This document shows positions 54,114 through 64,000 of a stretch of DNA of 64,000 nt, one piece after another. The first letter of the stretch is position 1, and each line of letters begins with the position of its first letter. The notes below the pieces were generated by a model that saw only the letters and a program-made list of their open reading frames with translations, ran no database searches and was not told the DNA's origin. The stretch is from NCBI GenBank assembly GCA_018287875.1, contig JAGVVL010000013.1, positions 3,844,001 through 3,908,000 on the forward strand, given 5' to 3'. Made by a program: the position numbers and the translations under genes. Origin of the DNA: Nigrospora sphaerica (taxonomy: Eukaryota > Ascomycota > Sordariomycetes > Amphisphaeriales > Apiosporaceae).

Positions 54114-54769
54114 TTACTCGCGCTGCAGCACGACCAGCAAGCCCATAATGCCGAGCATGACAGTCTTGAGCCAGGGGTGCTCGCTCAGCATGATGGTGAC
54201 GTAGCCAACGAAGGGAATGTAGGCGAAGACGGAGCCGATGATGTCGGCGCGCTCGAGGTAGTCCTGGCCGCGGGCGTAGAGCTCCGTGTCGTCGGCGGCG
54301 TTGTTGTCGCCCTTGGTGAGGAGGCGGGCGTGCTCGCCGACGCCGAAGGTGCGCACGACGCGGTGCACGATGGGAATATCCTTGTCGCGCACGTTGTAGA
54401 CGACGACCTCACCCACGGCCGTCGGCGCCCAGAGGTTACGGTTCCACAGGAACAGCAGGTCCCCACGCTGGAAGGCCGGCTCCATCGACCCCGACAGCAC
54501 CACCACTATGGGCGACGGCGAGTCCGCCGCAACCGAGAGCCCTTTCCACATCTGCGGCGCGAAAGAGGGTGCGTTAGGGAGCGTGTTCTTTTGCTTTCTT
54601 GTTCTCTTCCCTCCCCTCGCCCCTCCGCACGAGGCAAAGAGAGCCGGGACCAGAGAGAGGGAGGAACGGGCGGGGGACAGAAACGTACCATGAACGCCGT
54701 CGAGAGGATCAGCGCAAAGTTGAGCAGCTGCCCAGCCGCATTGCGCGGGTTCGCAAGGCCCGCGAGCAT
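54114..54769 (-). CDS. SEC11: Signal peptidase complex catalytic subunit Sec11
   Basis: Two exons, 54689-54769 and 54114-54551, give 172 aa. The 137-bp intron joins [11 protein letters not shown] to [14 protein letters not shown]. Catalytic landmarks of type I signal peptidases are clear: the Ser in [16 protein letters not shown], the His in [10 protein letters not shown], and the Asp region KGDNNAADD. An N-terminal membrane helix and a C-terminal hydrophobic stretch ([14 protein letters not shown]) fit the ER membrane. The enzyme removes signal peptides from secreted proteins such as the LysM protein and chitinase here. It converges on the Cwf19 gene. Confidence 0.95.
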
Positions 54770-55544
54770 CGTGGCCAACGAGGGATGGTGGGGTGGGCTG
54801 GTTGGGCGGTTTATGGGAATCGGGAGGTTTCGCGGGGCGGACGGACGGACGAGATGGCGATGGGAAGACGGGAAGGGCGCAGGCGAGACGCCGGGGGAGA
54901 TTTCGTCGCGCAGGGCCGGTTCTCGTCGCTCGTTTCGTATGTGGTCTCGGGTATGTTTGCGCTGCAATGCCGATTGCGATGCTTGGCTCCCGGTGGTCAA
55001 GCTACAGCTGTCCTCTGGCCGCGTAGCTTCGTGGTTCCTGGGCCATAGGTGGTCTTATGGCTGCCAGCTGGCAACGTGCCGAAACTGGCCGATTACCGAG
55101 CCGGCGGCAGCTTTGAAGCAGCTGTGCCTGCTGGGCGCGCTCCCTTATTAGCGTAGTCGTTCGTTTCTGGAGTTTTACTACCACTGAGCAGAGACCGTCG
55201 CGGCCAATTCAATCCATCCAAAATTTTGCAGTAATGCTACCCTTAACATCAGAAGATCCATTGCGGCCTATTTAGTCAAATTTTACATCCTACAACTCCC
55301 TTGTCGGGTGTCTTCACAGCACGATGGGCATTGATCGCGTGGAGACGAGTTGGTTCTGACGCAATTCGGCAACGATATTGAATAGCGGCAGCAACTTCAT
55401 CACGGCCCCTGTCTTCTATTGCAGGCGTTGATTCAAACTTTATAGGCTGTCTTTCATTGTGTATAGGTATCTTGCACCCATTTTCTTCACCACCATGAGC
55501 GGCTTCACGACTGGTTGAAGTTCAATGTCAAGCTCCGCGGCCAC
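54770..55544. other. Gene-free stretch
   Basis: About 775 bp upstream of SEC11 and downstream of the SAT4-like gene. Frames across 54000-55151 are antisense to SEC11 or low-complexity. No gene supported. Confidence 0.5.
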
Positions 55545-56890
55545 TCACACGCCCAACTTTCCCCAGCGAGTGGGACCCGAGTGTTCCGAGGCGTCGTCGT
55601 CGTGTCGGTCCCAGTCGCCCGTGCCCTGGGAATACGCCGTGGCTTGCGGTCTTTTGCCGCTTTCGTTGAGGGGCGAAAGAGGCAGGGTAGGCCCACGCAA
55701 GCCGCTCTGGGAATGGAGGAAGTCTGTCAGCCCATGTCTGTTGGTATGCCCATCTTCCGGCCAGGCCACCGTTGAAAGGGCCGGTTTATGGTTGGGACTC
55801 ACCGAAACACCCGCTTTGCTGCCCGGGCCATACGTACCCTTGGTGCCTCTTTGCGAGAAGCTGTACGACCTGATGAGCTTGCGCAACGAGGGCAGAGAGC
55901 AGGCCACGAGCCCGACGGCTGTTTCTACCATGGACCAGACGCACGTCATCGCTACGTTGTCTAGAATCGATTGCATCAGCTTTGCTGCCAAAGGCGGCAA
56001 GGACATCCGAAAGATGCCACCACCTACGCAAGTAATCCTCTTGGATCGTGTAGTACTTGAAGTACGGTATCCGCAGCACGGTAGCGATGCTGGCGAAGCC
56101 TCCGAGACCCAAAAGGCACAAGATGGAGATCTCGTTACGCTTGGGAATCGGGAGCCCCTTGAGGATGGCGAGTGGCAACAGCGCGCAGAACCAGTCCGTC
56201 ACGATCTGGAAGATTGAGACGACGAGGCTGATATGGACCACCTTTTCCTTGGAGCCACAGCGGCCGAGCAGCGGGTTCCAGGTGGCTTGAAGCGGCTCGC
56301 AGTTGGTGAAAACGGCGACAAGGCCGCCGATCGAGGACCCAAAGTTGATGATGATGGTACCCCAAAGCGGGTAGTGGAAGCCCCCGTCGGGCGATAGTCG
56401 TATTAGCGCCAGCGCGATGGAAGCCTTGGTGAAGCAGGCCGATAGGATGTACGTTATCTGCCAGTATGACAGGTACTCGGCCCCGCGGATCTTGTTAAGG
56501 TCGTTCAGCCCGCTGTCCCGGGTGCCCAGGCCGAAATGGCACGCCTGGATAAGGAGGGCAGAGGCGGCGATGAAGAGGAGCCGCAGAGCAGGAAAGGGGG
56601 GTCAGCTGGTCAGCACGCCGAGTCCCCAGGAGTCTGGCCTTAATGAGGGGAAGTAGAATTAGAACGGGGACACGCACTATAGCTACGACGGCAAAGTGAT
56701 CGTCGGAGCCCCAGGGGAGGCCGAACTTTTCCCTCCACCCACGAATCACCAGCCGCGTTCCAGTGATGCTAACGGACAAAATAAGAAGAAAAACGGTGAC
56801 GGCCTGCACCTCAGCCGCCAAGCCTTGCGGCACGATAGGCACCTGCGCGTAAGCAAGAGCCTGCACTTGTTGACCTGTAAGTGACTCCAT
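55545..56890 (-). CDS. SAT4-family (fungal rhodopsin-like) integral membrane protein
   Basis: Three exons, 56678-56890, 56028-56544 and 55545-55960, join in phase to 381 aa. The order of motifs is that of SAT4/PTH11-like 7-TM proteins: TVFLLILSVSITGTRL, GSDDHFAVVAI, SYWQITYILSACFTKASIALALIRL, CEPLQATWNP, VTDWFCALLPLAILKGLPIPKR, GFASIATVLRIPYFKYY and VETAVGLVACSLPSLRKL. The second intron (133 bp) is the only in-phase choice I found. It removes a hydrophobic stretch (LRLLFIAASALLIQ) that would make TM2, because a TGA blocks an earlier acceptor. The true junction may differ. Function is unknown; relatives are sensor-like. The gene near 26.5-27.9 kb is a paralogue. Confidence 0.78.
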
Positions 56891-59761
56891 GACGCCGACA
56901 CTTGTGAGACTAAGGGGCGAGAGGTCGAGTCCCGATGCTAGACGGCGTGTGGGAATTGCAGCTTGATAAAGAAACCGAGTTGTCCTCGGCCATCACGGTG
57001 GTAGACAGGGCAACCAATACGGGATCACGGCCTCCCCTGCATCCACTGCGCAAGCCTCGGGGCGCAATTTGGCGAACAAAGTACATGAACTGCCGGCATA
57101 GACAATGCTTGGCTCCCTGATCCGTCAAATTACGATACATCGGACGGACCATACCGGCTGCATGCACGGCCGCATCTTTTTCAGGGATGCTCATGTAAAG
57201 GCTCCCGAAAGCCCGGATCGGGGATACTATTAGTTACTGAGGTATACCTGCCTCCACAACAACCCCACGGGGTGCCCCAGGGTCCAGGCCTGGTACAATC
57301 AAGCACGAAGATACGGCTTCGGTGGCACAGCCAAGGCGTGGCAGGAGCAGGAGGGCGACCAGGGCGGCCATCGCCTTATCACCTCGACGGCCTGACAAAC
57401 CCGGACGACGAGGCGCGAGCAGATCTGGAGATGTGTCGCACCGCGTTTGGGTCCGGAGGGCGACGCGGAGAAACAAATGCCGCCTACGACACTTTTTACA
57501 TGGCGGCATTTCTTGCCAGAGGGACCCCATCACCGGGTTCTGGGGTGCGCTCCCGTGCCCCTGCGTTTGCCCACCGGAGGCACAGCACCGGAAACACGGC
57601 CGGCAGGGCCCGGTGCTGCATGCAGGCGTCCAGTGGCGCAAAGGTTCAATTGTTGTGACTGGGGGTAAGCGGAGGGCGGAACGAGGGGAAATGTGGGTTC
57701 TTTCAATATTTTGTTCCGGGTGATGGCCTCCTACCGGGGCACGCAATGCTCCGATCAACAGGTCAGGTTGGCTCGGGGTCGGCACGGCGGCGTTAGGTTC
57801 GCAGGCTAGAGCAGGCGGAGAGGTAAGTAAGTCATAAGGATGCGTGCCAGGTCTGGGCTTTTTAGGTCATGGCGAGTCTAACGGTTCCCGCCCGCCTTAC
57901 GCAGCCCTGACTGGCGGGCAGCACGGCCATCACAACCACCGTCTGCCCGCATCCAGTCTTTCCCGACCCGCCGCAGGGGCCGTCGCAGCGATTGCCCTGG
58001 CGCCTTTGCTATCGGCGCCTGAACCCATTGCCCGCCATTTCGTTCCGTAACCGTAGGGCCAGAGGGGATCGGCGGGATCGGACTAATAATAGAGACCTGT
58101 GGCTACACAGTTCAGGCTCTCCTCCCCAAGACGTGGGTTGGAGTAGGAGCAGCCAATTTCGGCCAAAGCCTCTACTGTGCTACGGGAAACCCATCCGGCC
58201 GTCGCAACGGACAAAGGGCCGTCCCGACAGCTCGGCACCGCTCCAGCAACGTCAGGGCCTTGGCGCCAATGAGCAGCAAGAGAGCGTCGTTGACGCAGCT
58301 CCACGCCATTCCCTTTTCAAACCAAAATTGATAACCCCCCGGCTCGCTCGGTTCGTATCAGGGCCACTGACTGGCGGACCGGATTGGCAGATCCATGGAT
58401 GGGCACATGCAGTCATGACGGGTCACTGGTCGCGCTTCGGGTAAGCGCACTGGATGGGCAAAGAGGAGGTATGGAAGGATCTCATCTCCACCGTCTGACA
58501 CTTTTCACTTTCGTGGTGTGCCAATTGGATGCTGCCCATTACCGTCGGGGCCCCGGGTGGTTCTCGCCTGTCCTGCCGCCAGCGCCAGTAATGGAAGGTG
58601 CCTGTTAACCCATCTTCCCCTATCGGCGCCGCAACCGCAAACGGGCCACTGTCAGAAAAAGGGAAAAAAAAAAAAAGGTTCCTGTCAATTCTGTCAATCT
58701 ACCCCGCCGGTTACCCTACCTGTCTACAGTAGTTACCCTAGTTACTGGATATGACTCAGGCATGCGATTTATATCCAGCTGAGAATAAATATGCACCTAC
58801 TAACTAAACTTTCAGTGGGTCCCCGTCACCCATTTTAGTGGGATTTTGCCCGTATAAAATGATAGGTACGTACCTTTTCAATTTTACCTGATTATTGCAC
58901 CTTTTGTAGGTCATAACTAGATTCAACCCCTGTCTAATCCTTAGTTTTACATCCATTTATACCCACAATATACCCTAATAGCTGGAGCTTTCCAGATTTT
59001 GCAATCCAGTAAGCAATTATTTAGTAAGCCGCCCAAAATTGATTGCGGAACGAGATTTCTATCCACTTAGGAGTAATTATCCAGTAAGAGAGTATCCACT
59101 CGCTAGGGTAATTACTGTATCAACCCTTCGAGGCCCGCCCGCCCGTTTGACTATCGACCTACCCTTGAGGGAAAAAACCCCCTCTCTTCCCTCTCTTCCC
59201 AGTCCGGGCCCAGCACCCGAAGTTACCGACCGAACCATTTCCGGACCGTAGCGGCCCTAACCACACTTATTATCGTGTCCCGCTCTTGCGCGTATCCTGT
59301 CTTTTCACACCCTGTGTGTTTGCTGCCGACGCGCCGCGCCCAGCCCCTCCGATGTGCAGTCACGTCAAGTCACCCATACATGGGTGCTACCCGCTACGAG
59401 GGGTCGGGCAGCCGGATAGGAAACTATGCCGCTGCGGCCCTCGAGTTGTTTGTCGCCTGCGGCGGTAGTGATACTGATTCTCACTGGTGGGGCTGTCGTA
59501 CGCATATGCATGTTAGTTTGCTTGTGTATCTGTTGACTCTCCGGCCCCCGGTACGCTGACATGAGTACAAGCAACATGGCCGGCTATTTGAGTCACATTG
59601 CTACCGTGCCAGAGCCGGTTGGCTGGTCTTTCGCCTTTCGTCACTCTTTTCTTCGCTAAATTTGTGTTGCAGGCGCGGTTCTCTCCAGCCTGGTAACAGC
59701 CACAGCCGTGTTAACTGTCAAGCCGGGCCCAGCTCACAATATTTACACCTTCAACTCCACT
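56891..59761. other. Gene-poor stretch of 2.9 kb
   Basis: Between the SAT4-like gene and the FAD monooxygenase. The left part is GC-rich with many overlapping frames but no motif. The part from about 58,700 to 59,120 is AT-rich with repeated short strings such as CAGTAAG and GTAATTA, and a poly-A run at about 58,668. No gene is supported. The right end should hold the promoter of the monooxygenase. Confidence 0.45.
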
Positions 59762-62185
59762 ATGTCCATCATGGGTGCCCAGCCGGACGGAGAGGTCCGC
59801 CCGGGCGGCCCCCGCGTGCTCATTGTTGGCGGCGGCATCATGGGCCTGTCGTTGGCGCTGATGCTGGAGCGCAAGGGCATCGACTACTTACTGCTGGAAG
59901 CCCGTGAGGAGCTGACGCCCCAAGTCGGCGCCGGCCTTATCTTCTTTGCCAACGCGGCACGCATCGTCGACCAGCTCGGCCTGCTCGACACTGTCCGGCA
60001 GCTTTCCATGCCCGCTGACACCGTAAGCGACTGGTGGCCCAGCGGCGCTTGCAACAGCCGCAACGAGCAATTTGGCGACGTCGCCGAGGCTGCAACCGGC
60101 TACCCACCCTTCGCCCTCGATCGCCAGCAGGCCATGCAGATTTTCTACCGCGGCATCCAGGATAAGAGCAAGATCCTGACGAGTAAGTGTCATATCCTCC
60201 GCACTGTGGGGCGTGGGGACTTACACCGCCCAGGTAAACGGGTGACAGCCATCGAAGAGTCGGAGACTGGTGTCCGTGTGACGGCCAATGGAGAGGAGGA
60301 ATTTGTCGGCGACCTGCTAGTGGGCGCCGATGGCGTTCATAGTACCGTCCGCCATACCATGTGGCGCATGGGAGAGGAGAGAGAGCCGGGCTGCTTCAAG
60401 GGCGACCAGGAGGATGGTAAGCATGACCAGTTCCTCAACGAAAACAAGATTTCCCAGGCCTGCGCGCGCTGACTCCCCGCCACCAGCAATCCGGTGCAAC
60501 TTCACGGCCCTTTTCGGCATTTCGGAGCTCAACGGCGAAGTGCTGGCCGGCGGCCACAACACTGTCGGCCCGGGTCAGGCCGTCTCCCTCATCGCGAACC
60601 GGAAGCGCGGCTACTTCCTCTTTTTCAACATGCTGTCCCGGGAGCTCCGGGGTGCCGAGATCCCGCAGTTCACGGCCGAGCAGCGCGACCGGTTTGCCGA
60701 GGAGCACGCGGGCGACATTCTGCAGGGGAACTTTACCTTCGGCGACCTTTACCGGAAGCGAGTGCGCTCGGTGCTCGTCCCTCTGCAGAAGTATGCCCTG
60801 AAGCGGTGGCACTTTGGCCGCATCATGTGCCTCGGTGACACGGTGCACAAGGTACGCTTGGCTCGGCTGTCTCCAGCAACCCCGGGTCTATCTTGTGGAA
60901 GCTCAACGTAGAAGACTGACCCAATATGCACCAGTTACACCCCGCCACCGGCCAGGGCGCTGCGCAGTGTCTCGAGGACGCTGTCGTCTTTGTCAATCAG
61001 CTCACAGCGCAGCTAGAGGCTACGCCGCAGCCGACGGCGCGAGACATTCAACACATGTTTGCAGAGGTTAACCGCATGCGTCAGTCGCGCGCGGCAGCCG
61101 TCGTCACCGAGTCATGGCTGGCGGGGTCCATGCACTGCTGGAAGAACCCCGTCATGAAGTTCTTCTACATGTATGTTGTGCCGCGGCTGGGCATGGACCT
61201 GGTGGTGCAGCAGTACCTGGCGACGGCGCGCAGGGCCCCGCGCCTCGACGGCTTCGCCCCCTCCCGCCGGGGCATGGGCTACGTCGGCTTCGACGACGAC
61301 CACCCGGAGCCGAAGCAGGGGTGGCGCACCCGCTACGCGATCCAGGCCGTCGCCATGCTGGCGCTGCTTGCCTACGCCGCCGCGCCCCTGCTCGGGCCCC
61401 GAACGGCCGCCCTCCTCCGCCCAGCGGGCGGCCTGGTCCCTCCTGCCCTCGCCGGTCCCCTGACCGTCATGCTGGTCGAGGGCTGGCGCGCATCCAACAA
61501 GATGTCACCTCTGCAGTGGCCGCTGCTCTGGGCGGTCCTGGGAGACGGCACGACGGCTGGCTGGGCCACGGCGGCACCGCTATTCTACGCGGCCACGCTG
61601 GGCACCCTACTCTGTCGCGGGCGCTTGCAGTTCACGGCGCCGTTCGCGCCTGTCACGCTGGCGGCTAGTAAGGCCATATTCCCGGCCACCTTCTTGTGCT
61701 ACATTCTGCCAACGGTGTTGCAGACGCTCCCGCGGTTGAACCCGGCCGCCTGTGCCTGGGCCCTACCCTCCGCTACTGGTACCGTGCTTGCAGTCGGCGC
61801 CCTCGCCCTGCTCGGCACCGAGCGTGAGGCCTCCTTCTACGGCACCAAGTACGCCCGCTACGTCGAGCTCGGCTGCTATACCACCTTCACCGCCCTCGCC
61901 CTCGTCCACCTTCAGAGCCTCGACGTTGCTACTACGAGCCTCGCCGCCCTGGCCGCCGCCGCCCTCGCCCGCGCCGGCCCTGAGCTCGTCTGGCTCGCCG
62001 CCGTCGTGTCCGAGGTTTGCTTCTATCACGGCTTCCAGAGGCGGCTGCCCCTCGCCGTCGCCGCCCTCGCCCTTGGCTGTGTCGTCGTCGGGCCCGGCGC
62101 CCTCGCCCTCGCCGTCTGGATCTGGCGTGAGTCCTTCGTGTCGCCCGCGGAGCCCCCATGCGGGACCACGGCGGTTAAGACGTGA
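59762..62185 (+). CDS. FAD-dependent monooxygenase with a multi-TM C-terminal domain
   Basis: Four exons, 59762-60182, 60234-60416, 60487-60851 and 60935-62185, join in phase to 739 aa. The first half is a class A flavoprotein hydroxylase. It has the GxGxxG site RVLIVGGGIMGLSLALML, the DG motif GDLLVGADGVHSTVR and the GD motif GDTVHKLHPATGQGAAQ, split by the last intron. The second half, from about residue 430, has roughly eight hydrophobic helices (for example MLALLAYAAAPLLG, MLVEGWRASNKMSP and LVWLAAVVSEVCFYHG). FMOs with such tails are common in fungal meroterpenoid and indole-diterpene clusters, where they epoxidise prenyl chains at the ER; that role is inferred. ATG 59762 is the first ATG in frame; a GTG lies upstream. 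A P450 gene follows at once in the same direction. Confidence 0.88.
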
Positions 62186-62714
62186 TGGGGGGCTATTGCA
62201 GGACTTCATTTGTTCCCATAGCGGTTAATGCCTTTTCATGTTCATTGAAAGTCTTTTGAATGCAAGCCACTCTTTTCATATCCGCCATTTCGCTGCTTGT
62301 GTTCGTTGTCTTGCAGTTGAGCTCGCGACTGGGCGATAGCTACCTATCTTGCGGTTCCACGCTGAAACAGGAACTTGAGAGAGCTTCACCGAATAATGTC
62401 TCAATCCGAAGCTGCCCAGCATCATTGTTGGCATCCGATTCGATGCAGGGTGACACGAGGCCCTCTTTCTGATGGGGCTGACGCCAAGTGAGCTGATGCG
62501 AACGTCAAAGTTCCTGTATTGCCTCATTCAGCCAAGCGCGGCGGCCGGCAAGGTACCTACAAAAACGGCAACATAGTCCTGTTGTCATCACAGCGACGTT
62601 GCTCAGTCTGTATCTCGGCCTTGTTAAGGGAAAACCTGGAAAAGAAGAATAAAAAAGGGCTGATCATACAAGACTCCATTTAGTCGACCCTCGCCAGATT
62701 CCGTTACGATCACC
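62186..62714. other. Intergenic region between monooxygenase and P450
   Basis: About 530 bp between two plus-strand genes. It likely holds the terminator of the first and the promoter of the second. No gene seen. Confidence 0.6.
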
Positions 62715-64000
62715 ATGGGCTCCGTCTTGTCGTCACCGGGGGGTCTTCTGACGGCCACCATCCTCACCCTAGCCATGCCCCTTCTCTACCAGCGGCTCTT
62801 GCCTAAGCCCATTCCCGGGGTCCCCTACAACGAGGAGGCGTCGAAGAGCCTGCTCGGCGACGTTCCCGAGATGATGGCCTACGTGCTCCGCACGCAGCGC
62901 GTCTTCTGCTGGCTCACGTCGCTCACGACGCGGCACGGCAGCGCCGTGGTGCAGGTTTTCGTCAAGCCGTTTGGGGCGCGGCCGTGGGTCGTGGTGACGG
63001 ACCCGCACGAGAGCCAGGACCTGCTGCTGCGGCGCACGCGCGAGTTCGACCGCAGCGGCTTCTTCGGCGAGCTCATCGGCGGCATCCTGCCCGAGCAGCA
63101 CATCCAGTTCCTCTCGGACGACAAGCGCTTCCGCGCCAACCGCCGCCTCATCAACCACCTCATGGCGCCCACCATTATCGCCGCCATCAGCGCCCCCGAG
63201 GCCTACCGCTCCGTCGAGGCCCTCATCCGCGTCTGGCAGGCCAAGTGCGACGCCGCCCGGGGTCGCCCCTTCTCGGCCCACCTGGACATCAAGTACGCGG
63301 CCCTCGACTTCATTTTCATGTCGTCGTTCGGCATGCCCGAGGCCGAGGGCATCACGGCCCACCGGCTGGACGCCGTGCAGCAGGGCGAGACTCATGTTCC
63401 GGCCGACGGCGACGAGCCAGCCGTCTTCCCCGAGGGGCGCATTCCCGACGTCTTCGCCGCCGTGCTGACGCTGGAGCAGTCGGTGATGTCGACGCAGCTC
63501 TCGCCGGCGCCGGCCCTGACGTCGTGGATCCTGCGCCAGCTGCCGTACATGAAGAGGGCGACGGCGACCAAGGACGCGTACATCCGCGCGCGCGTCGACG
63601 CCGGCGTGCAGCTGATCGAGGCGGGCCACACCGACGCCCCCGGTAGCGCGCTGCACTCGGTACTGCTGCGCGAGCGCGAGCTGGCGGCGGCGGCGGGGCG
63701 GGCGCCGGCGTACCACGGGCGGGCCATCGCCGACGAGTTCTTCGGCTTCATGCTGGCAGGCCACGACACGACGGCTACGGCCGTGGCCTGGGGCGTCAAG
63801 TACCTGGCGGAGCAGGTGGCGGTGCAGACGCGGCTCCGGGCCGCCCTGCACGCGGCGCTGCCGGCCGCGGGCCCGTCCTACGCGGCGCTCGCCCACGCCC
63901 GCGCGCCATACCTCGACGCCGTCGTGGCCGAGGTGCTGCGCCACGCGACGCCCGTCGCCTTCGTGGTGCGGCGCGCGCGGTGCGATGCTGTCGTGCTCGG
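62715..64000 (+). CDS. Cytochrome P450 monooxygenase, cut by window end
   Basis: An open frame from the ATG at 62715 to the end of the window, 428 codons without a stop. An N-terminal membrane anchor (GGLLTATILTLAMPLLYQ) is followed by the proline-rich hinge KPIPGVPYN. The I helix has the oxygen-binding AGHDTT (FGFMLAGHDTTATAVAWG), and the K-helix ExxR begins at AEVLRHATP. The haem-binding FxxGxRxCxG loop lies beyond the edge. The enzyme belongs to the ER-bound fungal P450s that oxidise secondary metabolites. It lies 529 bp after the FAD monooxygenase in the same orientation. There is no intron in the visible part. Confidence 0.93.
   Translation, partial: MGSVLSSPGGLLTATILTLAMPLLYQRLLPKPIPGVPYNEEASKSLLGDVPEMMAYVLRTQRVFCWLTSLTTRHGSAVVQVFVKPFGARPWVVVTDPHESQDLLLRRTREFDRSGFFGELIGGILPEQHIQFLSDDKRFRANRRLINHLMAPTIIAAISAPEAYRSVEALIRVWQAKCDAARGRPFSAHLDIKYAALDFIFMSSFGMPEAEGITAHRLDAVQQGETHVPADGDEPAVFPEGRIPDVFAAVLTLEQSVMSTQLSPAPALTSWILRQLPYMKRATATKDAYIRARVDAGVQLIEAGHTDAPGSALHSVLLRERELAAAAGRAPAYHGRAIADEFFGFMLAGHDTTATAVAWGVKYLAEQVAVQTRLRAALHAALPAAGPSYAALAHARAPYLDAVVAEVLRHATPVAFVVRRARCDAVVL

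Noticed and set aside
59762..62185. Novel fusion of FMO and Pyr4-type terpene cyclase
   Set aside because: The tail is membrane-embedded, but I cannot see the cyclase acidic pair in a convincing context, and FMOs with TM tails are already known; kept only as something to test.
62769..63944. 391-codon minus-strand frame
   Set aside because: Antisense shadow of the P450 gene.

Overview
This is a window of a filamentous ascomycete (Pezizomycotina) nuclear genome, most likely a Sordariomycete. Coding DNA is GC-rich, introns are short (about 45-170 bp) with GTRNGT donors and CTRAC branch sites, and families restricted to or typical of filamentous fungi are present (HET-ankyrin protein, SAT4-type 7-TM proteins, LysM protein beside a subgroup-C chitinase). 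The transposon copies carry C-to-T/G-to-A changes that look like repeat-induced point mutation (RIP). I rebuilt exon/intron structures by hand and checked that exon phases add up. Functional names rest on recognised motifs, not on searches.

Left part (1-31 kb) is accessory. It holds an O-methyltransferase, an intron-containing tRNA-Gly, a RIP-degraded pogo/Fot-type transposon split by a solo LTR, a mitochondrial SAM-carrier-like gene, a 305-bp hAT-type MITE, an NmrA-like reductase, a divergent LysM protein / GH18 chitinase pair, an unrecognised two-exon gene and an HMG-CoA synthase. A second, different pogo-type transposon follows, split by a solo LTR of the same family as the first. Then come an AIFM2/FSP1-like oxidoreductase, a SAT4-family membrane protein gene with a single in-frame TAA, a possible decayed MFS transporter and a short-chain dehydrogenase.

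Central part (32-55 kb) is a conserved housekeeping block: an exomer ChAPs (Bud7/Bch1) gene, the HIR-complex subunit Hir3, the TFIIIB subunit Brf1, the splicing factor Cwf19 and the signal peptidase subunit Sec11. It is interrupted by a HET-ankyrin gene, a tRNA-Ala and a frameshifted pseudogene.

Right part (55-64 kb) has a second SAT4-type gene, a gene-poor stretch of about 2.9 kb, and then an FAD monooxygenase with a multi-TM tail followed in the same direction by a cytochrome P450 cut by the window edge. This pair looks like the start of a secondary-metabolite cluster.

Nothing here is clearly a wholly new system. The most distinctive signals are the two unrelated pogo elements each hit by the same LTR family, the MITE with perfect TIRs and TSD, the chitinase/LysM module split, and the otherwise intact SAT4 gene stopped by one nonsense codon.
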